A stretch of 64,000 bases of DNA from Synanceia verrucosa (GCA_029721515.1 CM056565.1:8248742-8312741); one strand, 5' to 3'. Shown: positions 12,194 to 25,818, numbered from the stretch's first letter. The notes: generated by a model not told the origin, from the letters alone. Made by a program: numbers and translations.

Positions 12194-13644
12194 GTTACAA
12201 CACACGGTGAAACACTCAACATAGAAATTCATGCTATTTCTTAAAACCCCAAAACACACAACAACATTAGATGACTTTCACTTTTACTCATCAACACCTA
12301 CATGCCTCTGGTTTAATCAGTAGCAGAAAAGGCTGCAGAAGAGCGTCACAGGACGCAGATAAAAAGCTGTATTTACCACCCAAAACAACCACCTGCAGAT
12401 CACTTACAGTCACGCAGACTGGCACATTAGCAAAGCATCGGTCACACAACCTGTCAGGCAGCTAATGATAAACAAACATCCTTTAAAGTTTAAACATTAG
12501 CATCCAGAGCAGGTTGTCTTACCTTCAAACAGTTGCTTGCTTTGTTGTGTGCAGAAGCACCTGGCTGAACACATCCTAAACAAGCTCTGAGTAATGCACT
12601 GGTGAGATTTAAATGAATCTAGCTGGCTTCAGGTCAGTTGGTTCCTTCTCACTCACTGCCATTAGCCGGGCTAGCTAAATGCAGCTAGTAGCATCAGTGA
12701 CCGGCGTCTCTCCAGTGGTCCACAAAAAGTGAAAAAAGTGTCACTATCTCCGTCGTTGGCTATTGTTGTAGCTGTTAGTGTCTTTCTTTGAGTGTATTTT
12801 ACAAATTTTTCTCAATTCTGCTGGCCACTTTGCACCAAACTTGAATTAGCCCGCTGTAAACAAGTTAGTGTGACCTGCAGTGTCAGTGTATGTGATAGCA
12901 AATCAGTTCAAAAGAGCTTTATTGGTAGAGGAAACATACGTTTACACTGAAATAACAAATAAAAATGTACATACAGTCCTTAACAAATTCATTTGACCAC
13001 CTGCCCTGTTTGTTTCATAGACCACGCAACATTATGAAGAGCTTTAATTCAGACTTTCTTTCTCATTTTGAAAAGGAGTGAGGAATTTAAAATGAATTCA
13101 ACTTTTTATACCAAATTTGAGCAAGAACACTCAAGTCAGACATTATCAAGAATAACATACAACCACTAAAACATGTTTTTCTATTCAGGAATTCACAAAA
13201 AATAAATGTAATTTATTGCATCTCATCAAAAAATAATAACGTGCTTTGCTATATTTTTCTGCATTTTTGTAAAACAATGAATTTGAAAATTCATAGAAAA
13301 GAACAATAAGAACAATTTCAGCATTGATACATATTGTTTTTATTAAAGAGCTTGCTGTGTTGGATTAACCATTACAAAAACATAAAACAATATTTTTTGA
13401 AATCAGCAATACTTTTAATTTAGGACAGCAGTGGCAAACACCTTATACTGGGTGTTTAAGCACTTTACAGAATTAAAGATACACTGAAGTACAGAAATAG
13501 TTAGATTGTTAGGTGTGTAACTTTGCAAAATTGCAATCAAATCTATTAAAAATTAAAAATAATTAAAAAATACAAACACAAAGACGTGAGAACTGTGTAA
13601 ACACTGCAACAATGTTTTAAGACATTTTACATGCTCTTCCATTC

Positions 13645-13765
13645 CAACCCAGTCTCATGTCAAAATGTGAAATAGCTGTGTTTGTCCACAGCACAGAACA
13701 TAGCAGTCTCACAATTATGGCCTGAAAATTGTAGCTATTTCACATTTTGACATGAGACTGGGTTG
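13645..13765. repeat. Foldback/MITE-like element with 33-bp perfect terminal inverted repeats
   Basis: The left arm 13645-13677 (starts caacccagtctcatgtcaaa) and the right arm 13733-13765 (ends catgagactgggttg) are exact reverse complements over 33 bp, around a 55-bp spacer. The whole unit is 121 bp. No clear target-site duplication flanks it. It has no coding capacity. Confidence 0.85.
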
Positions 13766-15922
13766 TCCATCCCTCCATGTCTCAGGACATAGGCCTGCAT
13801 ATAGCTAAATGTGTCCTGTGCTTTTTGGAGTCTGACAATATGAAATGAAAGGAAATCTGAGCTGACTTTTATCAAGGTTTGTCGGGGCTGACTAGCATTA
13901 ATGTATTATTATTGCACATTAGCCTTGGCACATCTTCTACCACTGCAGTGCACTATATATGTTGAACATATATGTGACAAATCTTCCACCTCTGCTGGTT
14001 GGTGGAGTTGAGGCTAAGGGTGCCACGCTCCATTCATTCCAGGCTGTGCACACACAACACAGTGAGAAATGAGGGCAAAATGCACAATCTTGGCTTTTAC
14101 AAAGCTGCTGGGCTCACATTTTCCCTCCGTTTCCAGTCTTTGAGACAAGTTACACTGAACGCTCCCCTATCTCAGTACAGGAAGCAATCATTTGTAATGA
14201 TTATCATTACACAGTGTCATGTGTAATTAATCTGGGCAGATGGGCTTTTAGTCATGCTGACTACTGGCAGCTATCTAGGGAGTCCCATCATGTGGGGCTT
14301 CTTCCATATGTTTCCCTGTTAATGCGCTCAAAACCATGGGGATGATGGAAAACCCCTGATTTTTTGCTTTGCCTCTTACTGGGGTGTGAGTGTGAGTCTA
14401 ATGCACTGCCTACCAGTATTTGAGGAACGATGGGCGTTTTTTGAAGGGTTTCAACTGAGTGTCATGCAGTGACATCAAAAATCCACATGAGCCTCTCTGA
14501 TGCTGCGCATGCAGGGCAAATAAGAATAAAACCCTGTAAAATCCAAACTTGCATACATTATAACATATTCATGAATCACATAAGTCAAACTAGCACAATG
14601 TATGAAACTGTTGACATAATATCAGACAGTGTTCATCTGAGAGATTAACAAACTAACATCTGTGATCCTCTGAATACTCATCTGCCTTTTCAAAGAAACA
14701 AAACTATTTAACAGCAACACATCAGATGGATGAATAGCTGCAATTACATCTAGTTCACAACCCAGCAGCCAATTAGACATTACCATTTCCCAGTGATAAC
14801 CGTGGTAAATGGATGATGGCTCATATCCCACAGACTGGGATAATTAAGCTACAAGTCACACTGTGGAACGAGCTGAAGTTGAGTAGCATCTGATCCGGCA
14901 GATTATTGTGCACTCTGGGCTGTCGCTGTCTTTCACAACAAGTTGCCCCGCTGAGATGTGACCTCTGTCGGGTCAGACAACCCTTCTTTTCGTCCTCTGA
15001 TCCTCTCTGTGCTTTACTGGGACATCTCAAATCTCATGGAAGCATGCCTTGTGCATTTCTATAAGATTATTCTCAGTAAACCCACACAGAGATGAGCAGT
15101 CTGCACTCAGACTGAATGGAGCATTATATTTTTTAATGCGGCAAATAAGGATTAAGGCATTAAACCAAATTTAGTTCTCACGATAGGAGCCAATTACCCT
15201 AAGCGTGCGCATGTTTCAGTTACAGGCGTCTACATGCTAAATATGAACAAATGTGTGGGAAAATCACAACCTTAGGAGATTATATGTGCATGTGTTGCAT
15301 TTAATTGTGCTTTTTTTCCCAAGCAGAAGCTCTTCTGACTACACACAATAGACTCAGTCATTGACATTAAGGTCAATAACACCACATCAGATAGTTGGAA
15401 AAGTATGAAGTGATGGTGAAGAATATGAAAATAACTGTTCAATGAAAAATTGTTAGTGCAGAGCAAGACAACTAATAATTGGAATGAGGAACAAAAGTCA
15501 TTTGGTATTTTTTCATTTTTTTCAATGGAAAGTACAGACACACATCATTATTCGATTGATTAAACATACATACAGTAAAAGAAATAGTCAGTAAATTAGG
15601 CCACGTAATACAAGAGACAATAATGTCTGCTAAGCTGTAAGTTATACTGTGGCATTTCATAGTATAGAATGAAATTTCATCTTATCTAAGTTCACTAGCA
15701 CAATATTGCACGTGATCAACATTCATACATGCTTATTTTTTTGTGTAATAATAATATTACTTTAATATTAATATAAAGGTGCAAAAATAAATGAAAGAGA
15801 CCCTGAGCATCACAGTTGTCCTGCTTTGCTACAATATAGGTAAAGTATCATTTCAAGCACCACACAGCTGCAGCTTTAATCAAGCCATTATACATCGTAT
15901 ATCTAATTCTAGTAAAGGAATA
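13766..15922. other. Intergenic sequence without recognisable gene
   Basis: AT-rich sequence with only short unsupported frames, for example at 14622-14831 (-) and 15272-15541 (-). I see no family motif, RNA gene or named repeat in it. Confidence 0.5.
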
Positions 15923-16250
15923 CATCCATTTTCTACCGCTTATCCTCACGTAGGGTAGCAGGGGGTCTGGAGCCTATCCCAGCTGTCTTAGGGTGAAAGG
16001 GAAAAGTCTCCAGTTCATCACAGGACACATAGAGACAGACAACCACTCACCCTACGGTCAATTTAAATTAGACAATTAACCTAATCCCCATGCATGTTTT
16101 TGGATGGTGGGAGGAAGCCGGAGTACCTGGAGAGAACCCACACAGACACGGGGAGAACATGCAAACTCCACACAGAAAGGCCCTGGGCAGGGAATGGAAC
16201 CCGGTACCTTCTTGATGTGAGGTGACAGTGCTAACCACTACACCACCGCC
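15923..16250 (-). mobile_element. tRNA-derived SINE with GGAT tail (copy 2)
   Basis: Same family and orientation as the copy at 2498-2874. The tRNA-like head on the minus strand is GGTGGTGTAGTGGTTAGCAC, and the B box is present as GGGTTCCATTCCC (one change from the consensus). The tail is short (one or two CATC units). About 40 bp of the body is missing compared with copy 1. Confidence 0.85.
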
Positions 16251-18454
16251 TATGTTAAATACATGTAGGACATAATTCAAACATGGCTAGCTGCTGTTTA
16301 GATTTATATTGCTTTACAAGCGACACTGGTTTATCCAGCACTCATTTCACAATGTAATTACATTTCTGAATCAATCAATAGTTCAAAGGTTCAAAAAAAC
16401 AACAGAAAAGTATAATCACATTAAAGGAAGAACCTCCTTTTTTCTTCTTCAGGAGCATTATTTTCAACATATCGCTATATGTGACCCCATTACTCCTTGT
16501 GATTTGTACTATTGCTTGCTGTGACTTTAGGGAAACATTTTTAAAAATGCAACTCATTTCTTTATTATATTGCTTGACTATATAATACAGTTTCAATATT
16601 TCAAACACAATAAATATACACTCTGGTAGGTAACGTTCACAAACACCTCAGTGCAAAGACACCATGATCATTGAGTTCAGAACAGATAATTTCAGAAATC
16701 TACCTGAAAATGTCTTGACCATGATCATCTGGTGTTTTTGTACAGAATAAGCAACCATCATCTAGAGTGCTTTACATACAGTCTCTACCTATAGAGCTAA
16801 AATGGCTGATCACAGCATTGAACTGTATTCAGAGTAACCACCAGATGGCAGAATTGCATTTCACATTACTGATAGTTTCCTGCAAACCCATGTACTGTAG
16901 CCCAACAGCCCTGCTGCCTGATAATGATGGTACAATATATCATGCACACTCAGACTAAAAGCATTACAGTGAGTCATTACGGTAACATCAACACGCTTAG
17001 CGTCAGATAGTAAGGTTAAATCCTAATTGGAAAAATATGATCTAAGTAAAAAAGTATGAATCAAAAATATCAAAGCAAGTTTTAGGAAGGATTTTCAGGC
17101 AGGTTAAAATAAATGTGTGACCTTTCTCTCATTTGTTGCTGAGGGAAAACATTTTAATCATGTGAGTCATTTCTTGAAGTGACACATTCATTATTTAATC
17201 AAAGAACACATTTATTTTAGTAGCAAAAGTAGTTAAAACCTTTAGAGTTCAGTTATTTGTGTCATTGGACAACCTGTGAAACCTGTGATAAACACGTGTT
17301 AATTGTTCCAGTTGTTGTTTTTGTCTTTTCAGATGAGTCATCTGACTGGTCAAAAATAAGTGTAACTTTTAGTTTTACTTCCTGTGTCTTGCCTACAGCG
17401 TATGGTGACTCAGGGAGCGACTATATATATATAGCTCTGAGAGGTATCAGCCACACCTGACAATCCCTGTCTATGTTTATGATGCAATCGAATAAAAGTG
17501 TGTGAGAAATTCACATGCCAACTGACTTGTGCCTTGTTTTTGACAGCATACAGTTATGTTTTCTAATAATTGCGAAGCTACCAGCAGGGAAACCTGTTTG
17601 ACTGGTGAAGTCACTGAATCAGCTCCCAGAGGAACTCTGAACGTGTAGCTGTGCAACTCAGAGTGAAGTCAAAAGAGAAACTGGATCTCACAGGCACTAT
17701 TCAATCACATTAATATGTAACACATGCAATCACTATTTGACCGAGAACTGCAAAGTCCTGGGAATTCCTCTGATGTTGTCACAGTGAACTGGTGAGGACG
17801 AACCTGAAAACAATTCTCCCCCAGGGTACAGTGCTCATGGAAATAGCTTTTCCCAAGAGGTGGGGTGTTTGCTGCTCTCATAATTAGTAATAAGTAAAGG
17901 CAGACTACAAACAAAGGGAAACAAATTGTTAAAAAAAAAACTGACTGAGTAAAACATACCAACAAATAATTTACAGGAAAGACAGAACTTCTGTTTCGTT
18001 TTACCACATCAGCCCAGAAGAGTGTGTAAGGGGGGAAGTGAGTGTTGCAGATTATAAACACAGTCAGGAGTGGCACATTTTGAACATTTCAGTCATATAT
18101 TCTGTGGTCATTTGAGACTCATAGCTCATGTACTGCTTTTTATTTGAATGAGTAGAATTATATTCAGGTCTGCTGACCTATATGGCAGGTAGTGGTGGTT
18201 CAGTTGATTGTTTAGTTTATGTATGATCTATAGCTATTAAGTACATGGTTGACGTTAAATCCATCTGAAATTAGCAGTTCAAAAGAGTACAACAAATAGC
18301 ATACAAATGTAATCACATTATACACTATAATATTTTATTTGCCGTCCTGATTGGCTGGAAGTTAACTTACGTTAAAGAAACTTCCCATTTTGGACCTTTT
18401 TTTAGACATTCATGTGGCGCTTCTGAGCTTTAAGAATGCTGCTATGTCAAAAAC

Positions 18455-18502
<48 letters not shown>

Positions 18503-19080
18503 AAACTTGGTTAGACTTACAGCATGACATAATGACTTATGCTGGCTCTAAAGTGACCACTTTTATTTTGGTAATATCAACTAATATGACATTTAAAATC
18601 ATTACTGGTTTCTTACAAATTTATATATTACAATATTAACTTCAGAAGCGTTTTGTTATTCATTATTCATACTTTTGAGAAATAATCCAAACCAAACTAA
18701 TGAACTTAACGAAGGAAACTTAATGCAGCTTATTATTTTGAACATTTATTACAATTCATGTTAAGCTATTACTATTAGATGTTGAATTATAAATTTTGCA
18801 AAATGCTGTGCAGGTTTTCTGACTCTCATGCTCGCTCTTTGGTATTATCAAATAATATGACATTTATAATATCCATTGGTTTACTAAAAATGACATTATC
18901 ACCATCTGTGTCGTCGTTTACATTAATTATAAATGATTTATAAATAATGCAAACTGCCTGTGTCTTTGGTGTGTGTCATGGGGTCTGCTTGTTTCAGGAC
19001 ACACCTGCATCATGAAACTACAGGTGTTACGGCTGATGAGTCGAAACTACGTGCGCGTCCCCGCCCACCTCTAACAGAAA
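16251..19080. other. Intergenic sequence upstream of cldn7
   Basis: No gene recognised. It contains an (AT)n tract at 18458-18492 continuing as (TG)n to about 18502. The last 100 bases before 19080 rise in GC as the cldn7 5' region is reached. Confidence 0.5.
18458..18502. repeat. (AT)n-(TG)n compound microsatellite
   Basis: About 17 AT units are followed by about 5 TG units, uninterrupted. Confidence 0.95.
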
Positions 19081-19358
19081 CCGCCTAAAAAAGCTCGCTC
19101 CTGCTGCTCGCTCCCCAGTCCAGGTGCGGCAGAGCAACAGGTGCGTGAACAATCTCCGCGAGACTTTATCAAACAGCGTAGTTGTCCGCTAATTTATTTT
19201 CATAGAGCTCAGAAAGTCGTTAACAGACCTTAACAGAGGTTAACACTGTGCTGGAATCAAAGCAAACGGAGCTACAGGAGTGTCGGAGGATTTGAATCTT
19301 CACAGCAGGTGGACATTGTCTTTGTTTGACTCAGTTAAGTCGAAAAGGAAGAAGAAAA
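19060..19358 (+). promoter_or_regulatory. cldn7: Probable cldn7 promoter and 5' UTR
   Basis: A local GC-rich stretch with CpGs begins near 19040. It contains an A-rich TATA-like motif (ctaaaaaagc at 19085-19094) about 265 bp before the ATG. No upstream ATG with a long frame precedes the start at 19359. Transcription start is inferred, not seen. Confidence 0.4.
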
Positions 19359-22038
19359 ATGGCCAACTCGAGTCTACAGATTCTGGGATTCGCCCTGGCC
19401 CTTCTCGGCGTTATTGGATTGATTATTGGCACCATCTTGCCCCAGTGGAAGATGTCCGCCTATGTTGGAGACAACATCATCACGGCTATCGCCATGTACG
19501 AGGGTCTGTGGATGTCCTGCGCCTTCCAGAGCACAGGCCAGATCCAGTGCAAAGTGTACGACTCCATCCTGCAGCTCAACAGTAAGTATACCCACTAGGA
19601 AAACCCGTCTAATTTATTTATTTATTTATTTAAAAAAAAAAAAAAAAAAAAAAACAAACATCATGAGTAGACCTTGAAAAGTGACTTTCTGTAGCAGGCC
19701 TTATGTGCTAAAAGGCACAAAAACCAGGAAGTGATGTAACAACCCCAGATGCACCTGTTGAAACACAGGTACATTTTTTTCCTCACCACAGGCCTTTAGT
19801 CACCTCTGAACTGTCTTTTACAGCTCTGTAGCAGCTACCAGATTCCTGCTGGTTGGACTAACCGGTTCTGTCACTTATTAACTCACTTTATTCACCAGAA
19901 AGGAGTCATTTAGTTTGAAACCACACTGTGAGGCCTCACCTGCACCGTGCAGTGGAGCAACTGAATGGAGCAGTGCTCCACTCTATGGGGTCTTGGCAGC
20001 ACTTTTACACTAAAAGCAATGATTATCCTGCAGCCATTGTCCAGTCAGGCTACACCCCCCCCACTTCCTCAAGCATGTGCGGAGAATAGTGTAGGACTTG
20101 TGTTACACCACCCAGCCTGGTTACAGGTTAAACAACACCTGTATGAGCCAGTGTTTAGTCAACATGCCTGAATACCAGCCCCACTGCCCTACAGGGAATC
20201 AAATAAACACAACCATTCTTTGATTGATTTTAATACATGATCTGGGGAAAAACTTAGATAAAGCAGCAGACAAACAACTCACCTGGTTTAATGAATGAGT
20301 TAAGTGATTACGAAATGCCCTCCTGGGAACTGGTTATTCATTTGCAATCATGTACGCCACTTTAAAAAGAAAAAAAAAACTAAGTTGTCACAGATTTCCT
20401 TTATGTACTGTATCTGTCTTTATGGCTCTTATCTGTTACCTTAAAGCAGTGGATAAATGGGTCAATAGCGACAATGACTGTGGTTCCTCTTTGTAGGAGT
20501 TTCACTAGATTGATAGTTTACACTCAGGCATACACTGCCTCAGTGTCACTCTTTGCCAGACGCCTTTGTATGTCAGCTCCTCCCCGAGCGTTCAGTCTTA
20601 TTCACTAAAATATACTTAACATTTGCATCTTCCTCTTTGTGATGTTAGAAGTTCACCAACAGGCCATTTCCTCCAAATAGATATTTTTTCTTTTATTTAT
20701 TTTTCTATTTGGCTTATGTAAACATGTGATATACTATCTAGCGGCACAACACGCCTTTATCGCCTTTTCAAACATGAACACAAACCAACTTTTGATAAAC
20801 GTTTGTGTGATTAAAGCTATGGTTAGATACGGAGCGAGTGAACAAATAAGGTTCATTGTTCAGATTCAGAAATGCTTGCATAAAATCCAATTAAGCACAC
20901 TGACGTTTTGGGAACAACTGATATTGAAAGTGGGAGAACGTTGACCACTGGATTGTGGATCCACTGAGGGGCATTCTTCACATTCTAGAGAGGGTCCGTT
21001 AGGTTGAAGCTGAAATGTCCACCTGCTGAAAAGCAGGCTGTGAGCACCTGGAAACTGGGAGTGCCTTCCTTTTAGTAATGAAACCTGAAACCTGGTCAGA
21101 CCAGTTTCTGACTCCCTCTCATGCAAACACACTCCCCACCCCCCTCTCAGTTTCTTCAGGCTTAGTGGCAGGAGACAGAGGCCGCTCTGTTGTTTTTTTG
21201 TTTTTTTTTCCCTAAATGGTGGTTTAAAAACTTAAAAAGCAATTAAAAGCAAAAATATAAGGCAAAGCTTTTCATAGAAGTTGTGTCACAAATCACTGTA
21301 GAGAAGAATTTCTAATGGTAGACCTAATTAGTTTGTTTACTTACTAGTCTTACCACACCCATGACCCTGAGTACTGACAATTAATAAAGCATTGAATCCT
21401 GTCCTGTTAATTCAGGTGCCCTCCAGGCAACCCGCGCCCTCATGATCGTGAGCATCATCGTAACGGTGGCCGGCTTGGGCGTGGCCTGCATGGGAATGAA
21501 GTGCACCAACTGTGGAGGAGATGACAAAACACGCAAATCTCGCATTGCTATGACCAGTGGAATCATCATCCTGGTTGGAGGTAAGAGGCCATTTCTTGTT
21601 GTGTTTTTTTTGTTTTTCCTTCAGCCTTGTTGACACTGGACAGTTTCTAAGTGGTGTTCTTCCTTCCTTCTCCACAGCTTTGTGCTCCATCATTGCCTGC
21701 TCTTGGTACGCTCATGATATCATCCAAGCCTTCTACAACCCTTTCACTCCCGTCAATACTAAGTAAGTACCTGAGAACTTCAGCTTTTATGAACCATGTT
21801 TTTGCATACATCCAGACACTGTTTGTTTCATATCTGCTGGCATCGGTTTACCTTCTTGGACTCAACTGTGACTTCACTTCTCTGAAGGTATGAGTTTGGT
21901 TCTGCCATCTTCATCGCCTGGGCCGGTGCTTTCCTGGCTGTAGTTGGAGGTGCCATGCTGGCAGCATCCTGCCCAAGAGAAAAATCAACGCCCAAGTACC
22001 CCATCTCCAGACCCCCCAGCAGCAAGGAATATGTGTGA
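19359..22038 (+). CDS. cldn7: Claudin-7, tight-junction tetraspan protein (complete, 4 exons)
   Basis: Claudins form paracellular barriers and ion-selective pores in epithelial tight junctions. Exons: 19359-19581, 21416-21580, 21678-21762 and 21888-22038; the total is 624 nt, 207 residues, and exon lengths 223/165/85 match vertebrate CLDN7. The start is the ATG of MANSSLQILGF; an upstream in-frame extension has no ATG. Four membrane segments are visible (about residues 8-28, 82-102, 118-140, 160-182). The first extracellular loop carries the claudin signature, with W after LPQ and then GLWMSC with the second Cys in IQCK. The cytoplasmic loop has MKCTNCGGDD, typical of claudin-7 type proteins. 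The C-terminus SSKEYV is a PDZ-binding end for ZO proteins. Residues around the loop (MYEGLW) differ in charge from the mammalian MYKGLW as I recall it. The fgf11 neighbour supports the assignment. Confidence 0.95.
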
Positions 22039-22873
22039 AGAGGACTGGACTGGGTGTCAAGAGGCTGAAGGAACACTGACATTTGTTTCAAGTTCAACCT
22101 AGAGTTTATACATGAAAAGATGTATCCCAGGAGATGATCGGTGCCTCTCTGCTTTTATTTTATATTTTAGGTTCTTCAGGGTCACGCTGTGATGTTACTG
22201 TAATAATAATTTAACAACAACTCATTAAAGTTTTTAAGTAACAGCTGTTTACTTCTTGGCCTTGCCCTGTCTGGAGCTACAGTTAGTGCTTATTGAGTCG
22301 TGTACTGTCCACTTAGCTGACACCTATAAAGCACTAAGTTAAACATTCAAGGTGAAACACCTGTTATATCACTTTATGTAGAGATGTTGTCACAGGCTAC
22401 AATGTGCAGTGTGTTTTGGGGGGATGTTATTTGAATGCACTGAATAGAAACACCATATCTGACTGTGTAGACCGAAAGCAGAGTAGTTATAATCTGGCAC
22501 CTGAGAAGCAATTTGCTACCATTTATTTCCATGTTTTTGTGCCTTCTGTATTTATATGCAAACTACAAATCGTTCAGTAAGGCTGACAGATTTATTCTGT
22601 TTTAATCAAGTGCCGGAGTGAAGTCGTAAACTATGTAATTTACAATACAGTGATTCTTTTTAACTCAACTTGCCAATGTGGTTTCCTGACATACATACAG
22701 TGTGACATGTTGTGAGCTATATGATGACTTGTTCTGTAATAATTACTGTTTGTGTGAATGGGCTTTGCTTATTGCTACTGTTGTTTTTTTTTAAGTCACA
22801 AAAGCAGTCGCCACACTTGTCAAATTCATTTTTTTTAAACCTTTTAAATTGTTTGTGTTGTATATTAAATAAA
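22039..22873 (+). other. cldn7: cldn7 3' UTR with polyadenylation signal
   Basis: AT-rich, non-coding. A clear AATAAA lies at 22868-22873, giving a 3' UTR of about 0.83 kb. An earlier weaker ATTAAA occurs near 22225. Confidence 0.55.
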
Positions 22874-23101
22874 AATTGAAAACTGTTTCTGGCTTATTGA
22901 ATTACCTCTGTGCACATTAATAACCACAAACATGCATGAAAGGAAATGCAGCAGGAAGTGCTTCACAATTTAAACTGCTTCAGTATTGACTTTTGGAAGA
23001 GGGAAGTAAAATAGTTTGAAAAAGAAAGGGAATAAAGCACCAATATAGCAGAATAATGATGTACATACTGGCTCTGAGTGTTGATGAAAACCTAAAATAT
23101 A

Positions 23102-23611
23102 CACTGATCAGCCATAACATTATGACCACTGACAGGTGACGTGAATAACACAGATTATCTCCTCATCATAAGACATCAAATGAACATTTAGTCCTCAGAG
23201 TTGACGTTAGAAGCAGGAAAAATGTTCCAGCTTCAGGATTTGAGTGAGTTTGACATCAAGAAGCAAACAGTGATGTCTAGAGCACTGGATCAGAGCATCT
23301 CCAGAAGTGCAGCTCTGGTGGGGTGTTCCTGGTCTGCAGTGGTCAGAATCTATCAAAAGTGGTCCAAGGAAGGACCAGTGGTGAACCAGAGACAGGGTCA
23401 TGAGAGGACAAGGATCACTGATGCAGGTGGGGAGTGAAGGCTGGTCCTGGTGGTCTGATCCAACAAACCAGAGAAGTTAATGCTGCTGAAAATAGAAAGG
23501 AGTCACATACCAGAATAAACCTTCAGGGGTCAGAGGTCAGGACTGGTTTAGCAGCAAAATGTGGACCAGCACTATATTAGGCAGATGGTCATAATGTTTG
23601 GCTGATCTTTG
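23102..23611 (+). mobile_element. Non-autonomous Tc1 element, internally deleted (copy A)
   Basis: It is flanked by TA on both sides (23100-23101 and 23612-23613), the Tc1 target. Terminal inverted repeats: CACTGATCAGCCATAACATT at the left and, reversed, CAAAGATCAGCCAAACATTA at the right. The 5' half encodes the N-terminal helix-turn-helix of a Tc1 transposase (MFQLQDLSEFDIKKQTV, then GCSWSAVVRIYQKW). The catalytic domain is gone, which leaves 510 bp instead of about 1.6 kb. A relative in opposite orientation lies at 30263-30678. Confidence 0.88.
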
Positions 23612-23613
23612 TA

Positions 23614-25430
23614 CAGTACGTTAACATTTAGACCTGACAGGATTTACTCAGGTTGCAGGTTGATTTTCTCACCGAGGTGGGAACCTGAACTCATCAGGGC
23701 CACTGTGCTTAACTCTGACTGGAAGCCATCTTCCTTTGGGCTGGCGGGAACTATCAGCCTCATGATGGCTAACAGGATGAAAGTTGCTTTGGTGTTACTG
23801 CCACCCTGTGGTGTGTGTGTGGTGTAGTAGTACATTATAAATAGTGTGTCTAGTTGGATCCATATTGCAATGCAAATGTTTTTCTTTTTTTCACCTCCTC
23901 TCATTTTGCCATTATATGTTTTCAGGATATTGTTTTTGTGATTTATTGAACCCAGCAGTGCCTCCTCGCTCTAGTTCTCCTTTCTGCCTGCTGTCCTCTA
24001 ATCATTATTCTTTCCTCTCCTAAGGCCACATCCAGGAAGTAACAATGATAATGATTCTGCTCCTAAGTGGCCAAACCATCATCTGCCTCTCTGTCCTATG
24101 AACTCATACAACCACAACTCTCATACAATAATAATATATATATGTGTGTGTGTGTGGCATGTTCTGAAAAAGCCTTCAGAGAAGAAACCTCAGACCACAA
24201 AACGTGTTGGTTTATCTAACCAGGAAGGTAAAGGCCATTGAACAAAGTCTCTAATGAATAAATAAGACAAATTAAAATTGTCCAGCAGCCTGTTAAATTG
24301 TCATTTTTTTAGGCCATTAAAGCTAAAAATGAGGCTCAATGGTCTTGAAGTGACTTTGTCATCACGTCTGTGAACTCACTGTCGTCACATTAAAGTGCAT
24401 ATGTTAACATTCTGTTGTCCTGTGAAAGCTGCACCGGACAAAACACAAAATACATTCACTGCCTATCAGCCTTAATCACAAATCATGACCACAATGGAAG
24501 AGATGCAAGGCCTCATTAGACATAATTCTCTACAGACACAACGTAAAAAAACAAAAGTTTAATCTGGAGGAAGTGTGAATGTAGTTACTTAGCTCATTTT
24601 CTTCTTGTAAACTTGTGTAAAGCAACAGCATATACTTGGTTCATTTAAACATGTCTTCATACAGTATGTGTCCATTCTATTATGAATATTTGGGCTCACC
24701 ATTTAGGTTTATGTAAATATTAAACATGACGTAAATTTACTGTTTTTTCCCAGTTAAAAAAAATCCCTGCATTAACTTTAAAACCAGGTAAAAATCCACA
24801 AATCACAAAACTGCAGAGAAATAGAACAATGACAGAGCGGCACACAGTATTTATTTCATTAATCAAATCTTGGTAGTTTATGTCACAAACTTACATTTGT
24901 TTCTCAAGAACATGGAATGAACTTGTGCTTTAACAGACCTCATGCATCAACGTGCATGTTGAAAATTTAACTGGTCACATGAAGAACTTGTGGCATCTTA
25001 TGGGAACTTCTGAGAAAACATTTGAAAAACCTTGTAACATAATCTTAGAAAAAGAAGAAGAAGAAAAAAAAAAAATCATTCATATTTAATCACTCAGAGT
25101 AAATTAGCTAGTAGTCACGGCACTACAATTATCCCAAAAAGACCCATCTCCACTTCAGCACAAAGCTTATTTTATGAAACCTCAGATTAACGCAGCTTGA
25201 TACTAAATGGTTGCTTCATTCTGGACGGTAACATACATGAAAATTAATTCATGGTCACTGGATGTTGACCACAGGAATCTCACAATAGCATAAACATTCA
25301 GATTTCAAAAAGTGCAAAACTTTATGTTCATGGTGGGCAACAGACTGTGGTCACCATTGGTGATGCCATCCTAACAGATACATCACCACAGAAAACATTA
25401 GCCCTGTGTGTGTGTGTGTTTAATGATGCA
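23614..25430. other. Intergenic sequence between cldn7 and npm1
   Basis: Cldn7 and npm1 are convergent across this region. It holds a TA/TG microsatellite at about 24131-24157 and A-rich tracts near 25055-25078. No gene recognised; the frames at 23609-23827 and 23644-23904 overlap each other and have no motif. Confidence 0.5.
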
Positions 25431-25436
25431 ATGTTT

Positions 25437-25818
25437 TTTATTGTTTCTGCAGGAGGCCAAATTAAGATTAACTGTATATTTAAAAGAAAAAAACAAAACA
25501 AAAACAACAACAAAAAAATATGGTGTCCTCCTTAATCAGGTGCCGACAATCTAGCAAGACTTTTATTTACACACTTACAAAAGATGCAAAATTGTTAGAG
25601 GGCTCTCCCAGGAATTATTCAACAAGCCAGATTAATTTATTCTACCCTAACCAGAAGGTGACAGAGGAGGAAGGGATGCGATGGTCAGCATCCACACCAC
25701 TGTCTCTGCAGTCTGTGACTTTAAGGATGAGTGTGAGGCACTGAGTTCAGCTTCAGAGGGTTTGAGAGGTGCGATGGGTATAAACAAGTCATAAAAAAAG
25801 AGATAAAACTACACAGAA
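25437..25818 (-). other. npm1: npm1 3' UTR, several candidate AATAAA signals
   Basis: On the minus strand AATAAA occurs at 25636-25641, 25562-25567 and 25437-25442, implying a 3' UTR of about 180 to 380 nt. Which signal is used cannot be told from sequence. Confidence 0.45.

Larger units (their letters stand above)
4703..13640. other. Intergenic region between fgf11 and cldn7, left part
   Basis: No gene recognised in about 9 kb. It contains a TG microsatellite near 7774-7795, a 28-bp minisatellite at 9791-9871, a TAA microsatellite at 11941-11965, a telomere-like tract at 6702-6726, and a short repeat with AGTAACTAGTTACT motifs at 12076-12193. Frames such as 7948-8541 (-) and 10685-11191 (+) have no family motif or splice context and are treated as chance. 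A 70-codon frame at 5544-5756 starts with a hydrophobic segment but has no support. Confidence 0.6.

Noticed and set aside
19326..19358. Upstream extension of the claudin frame
   Set aside because: It begins with TTG; the ATG at 19359 gives the conserved claudin N-terminus MANS.
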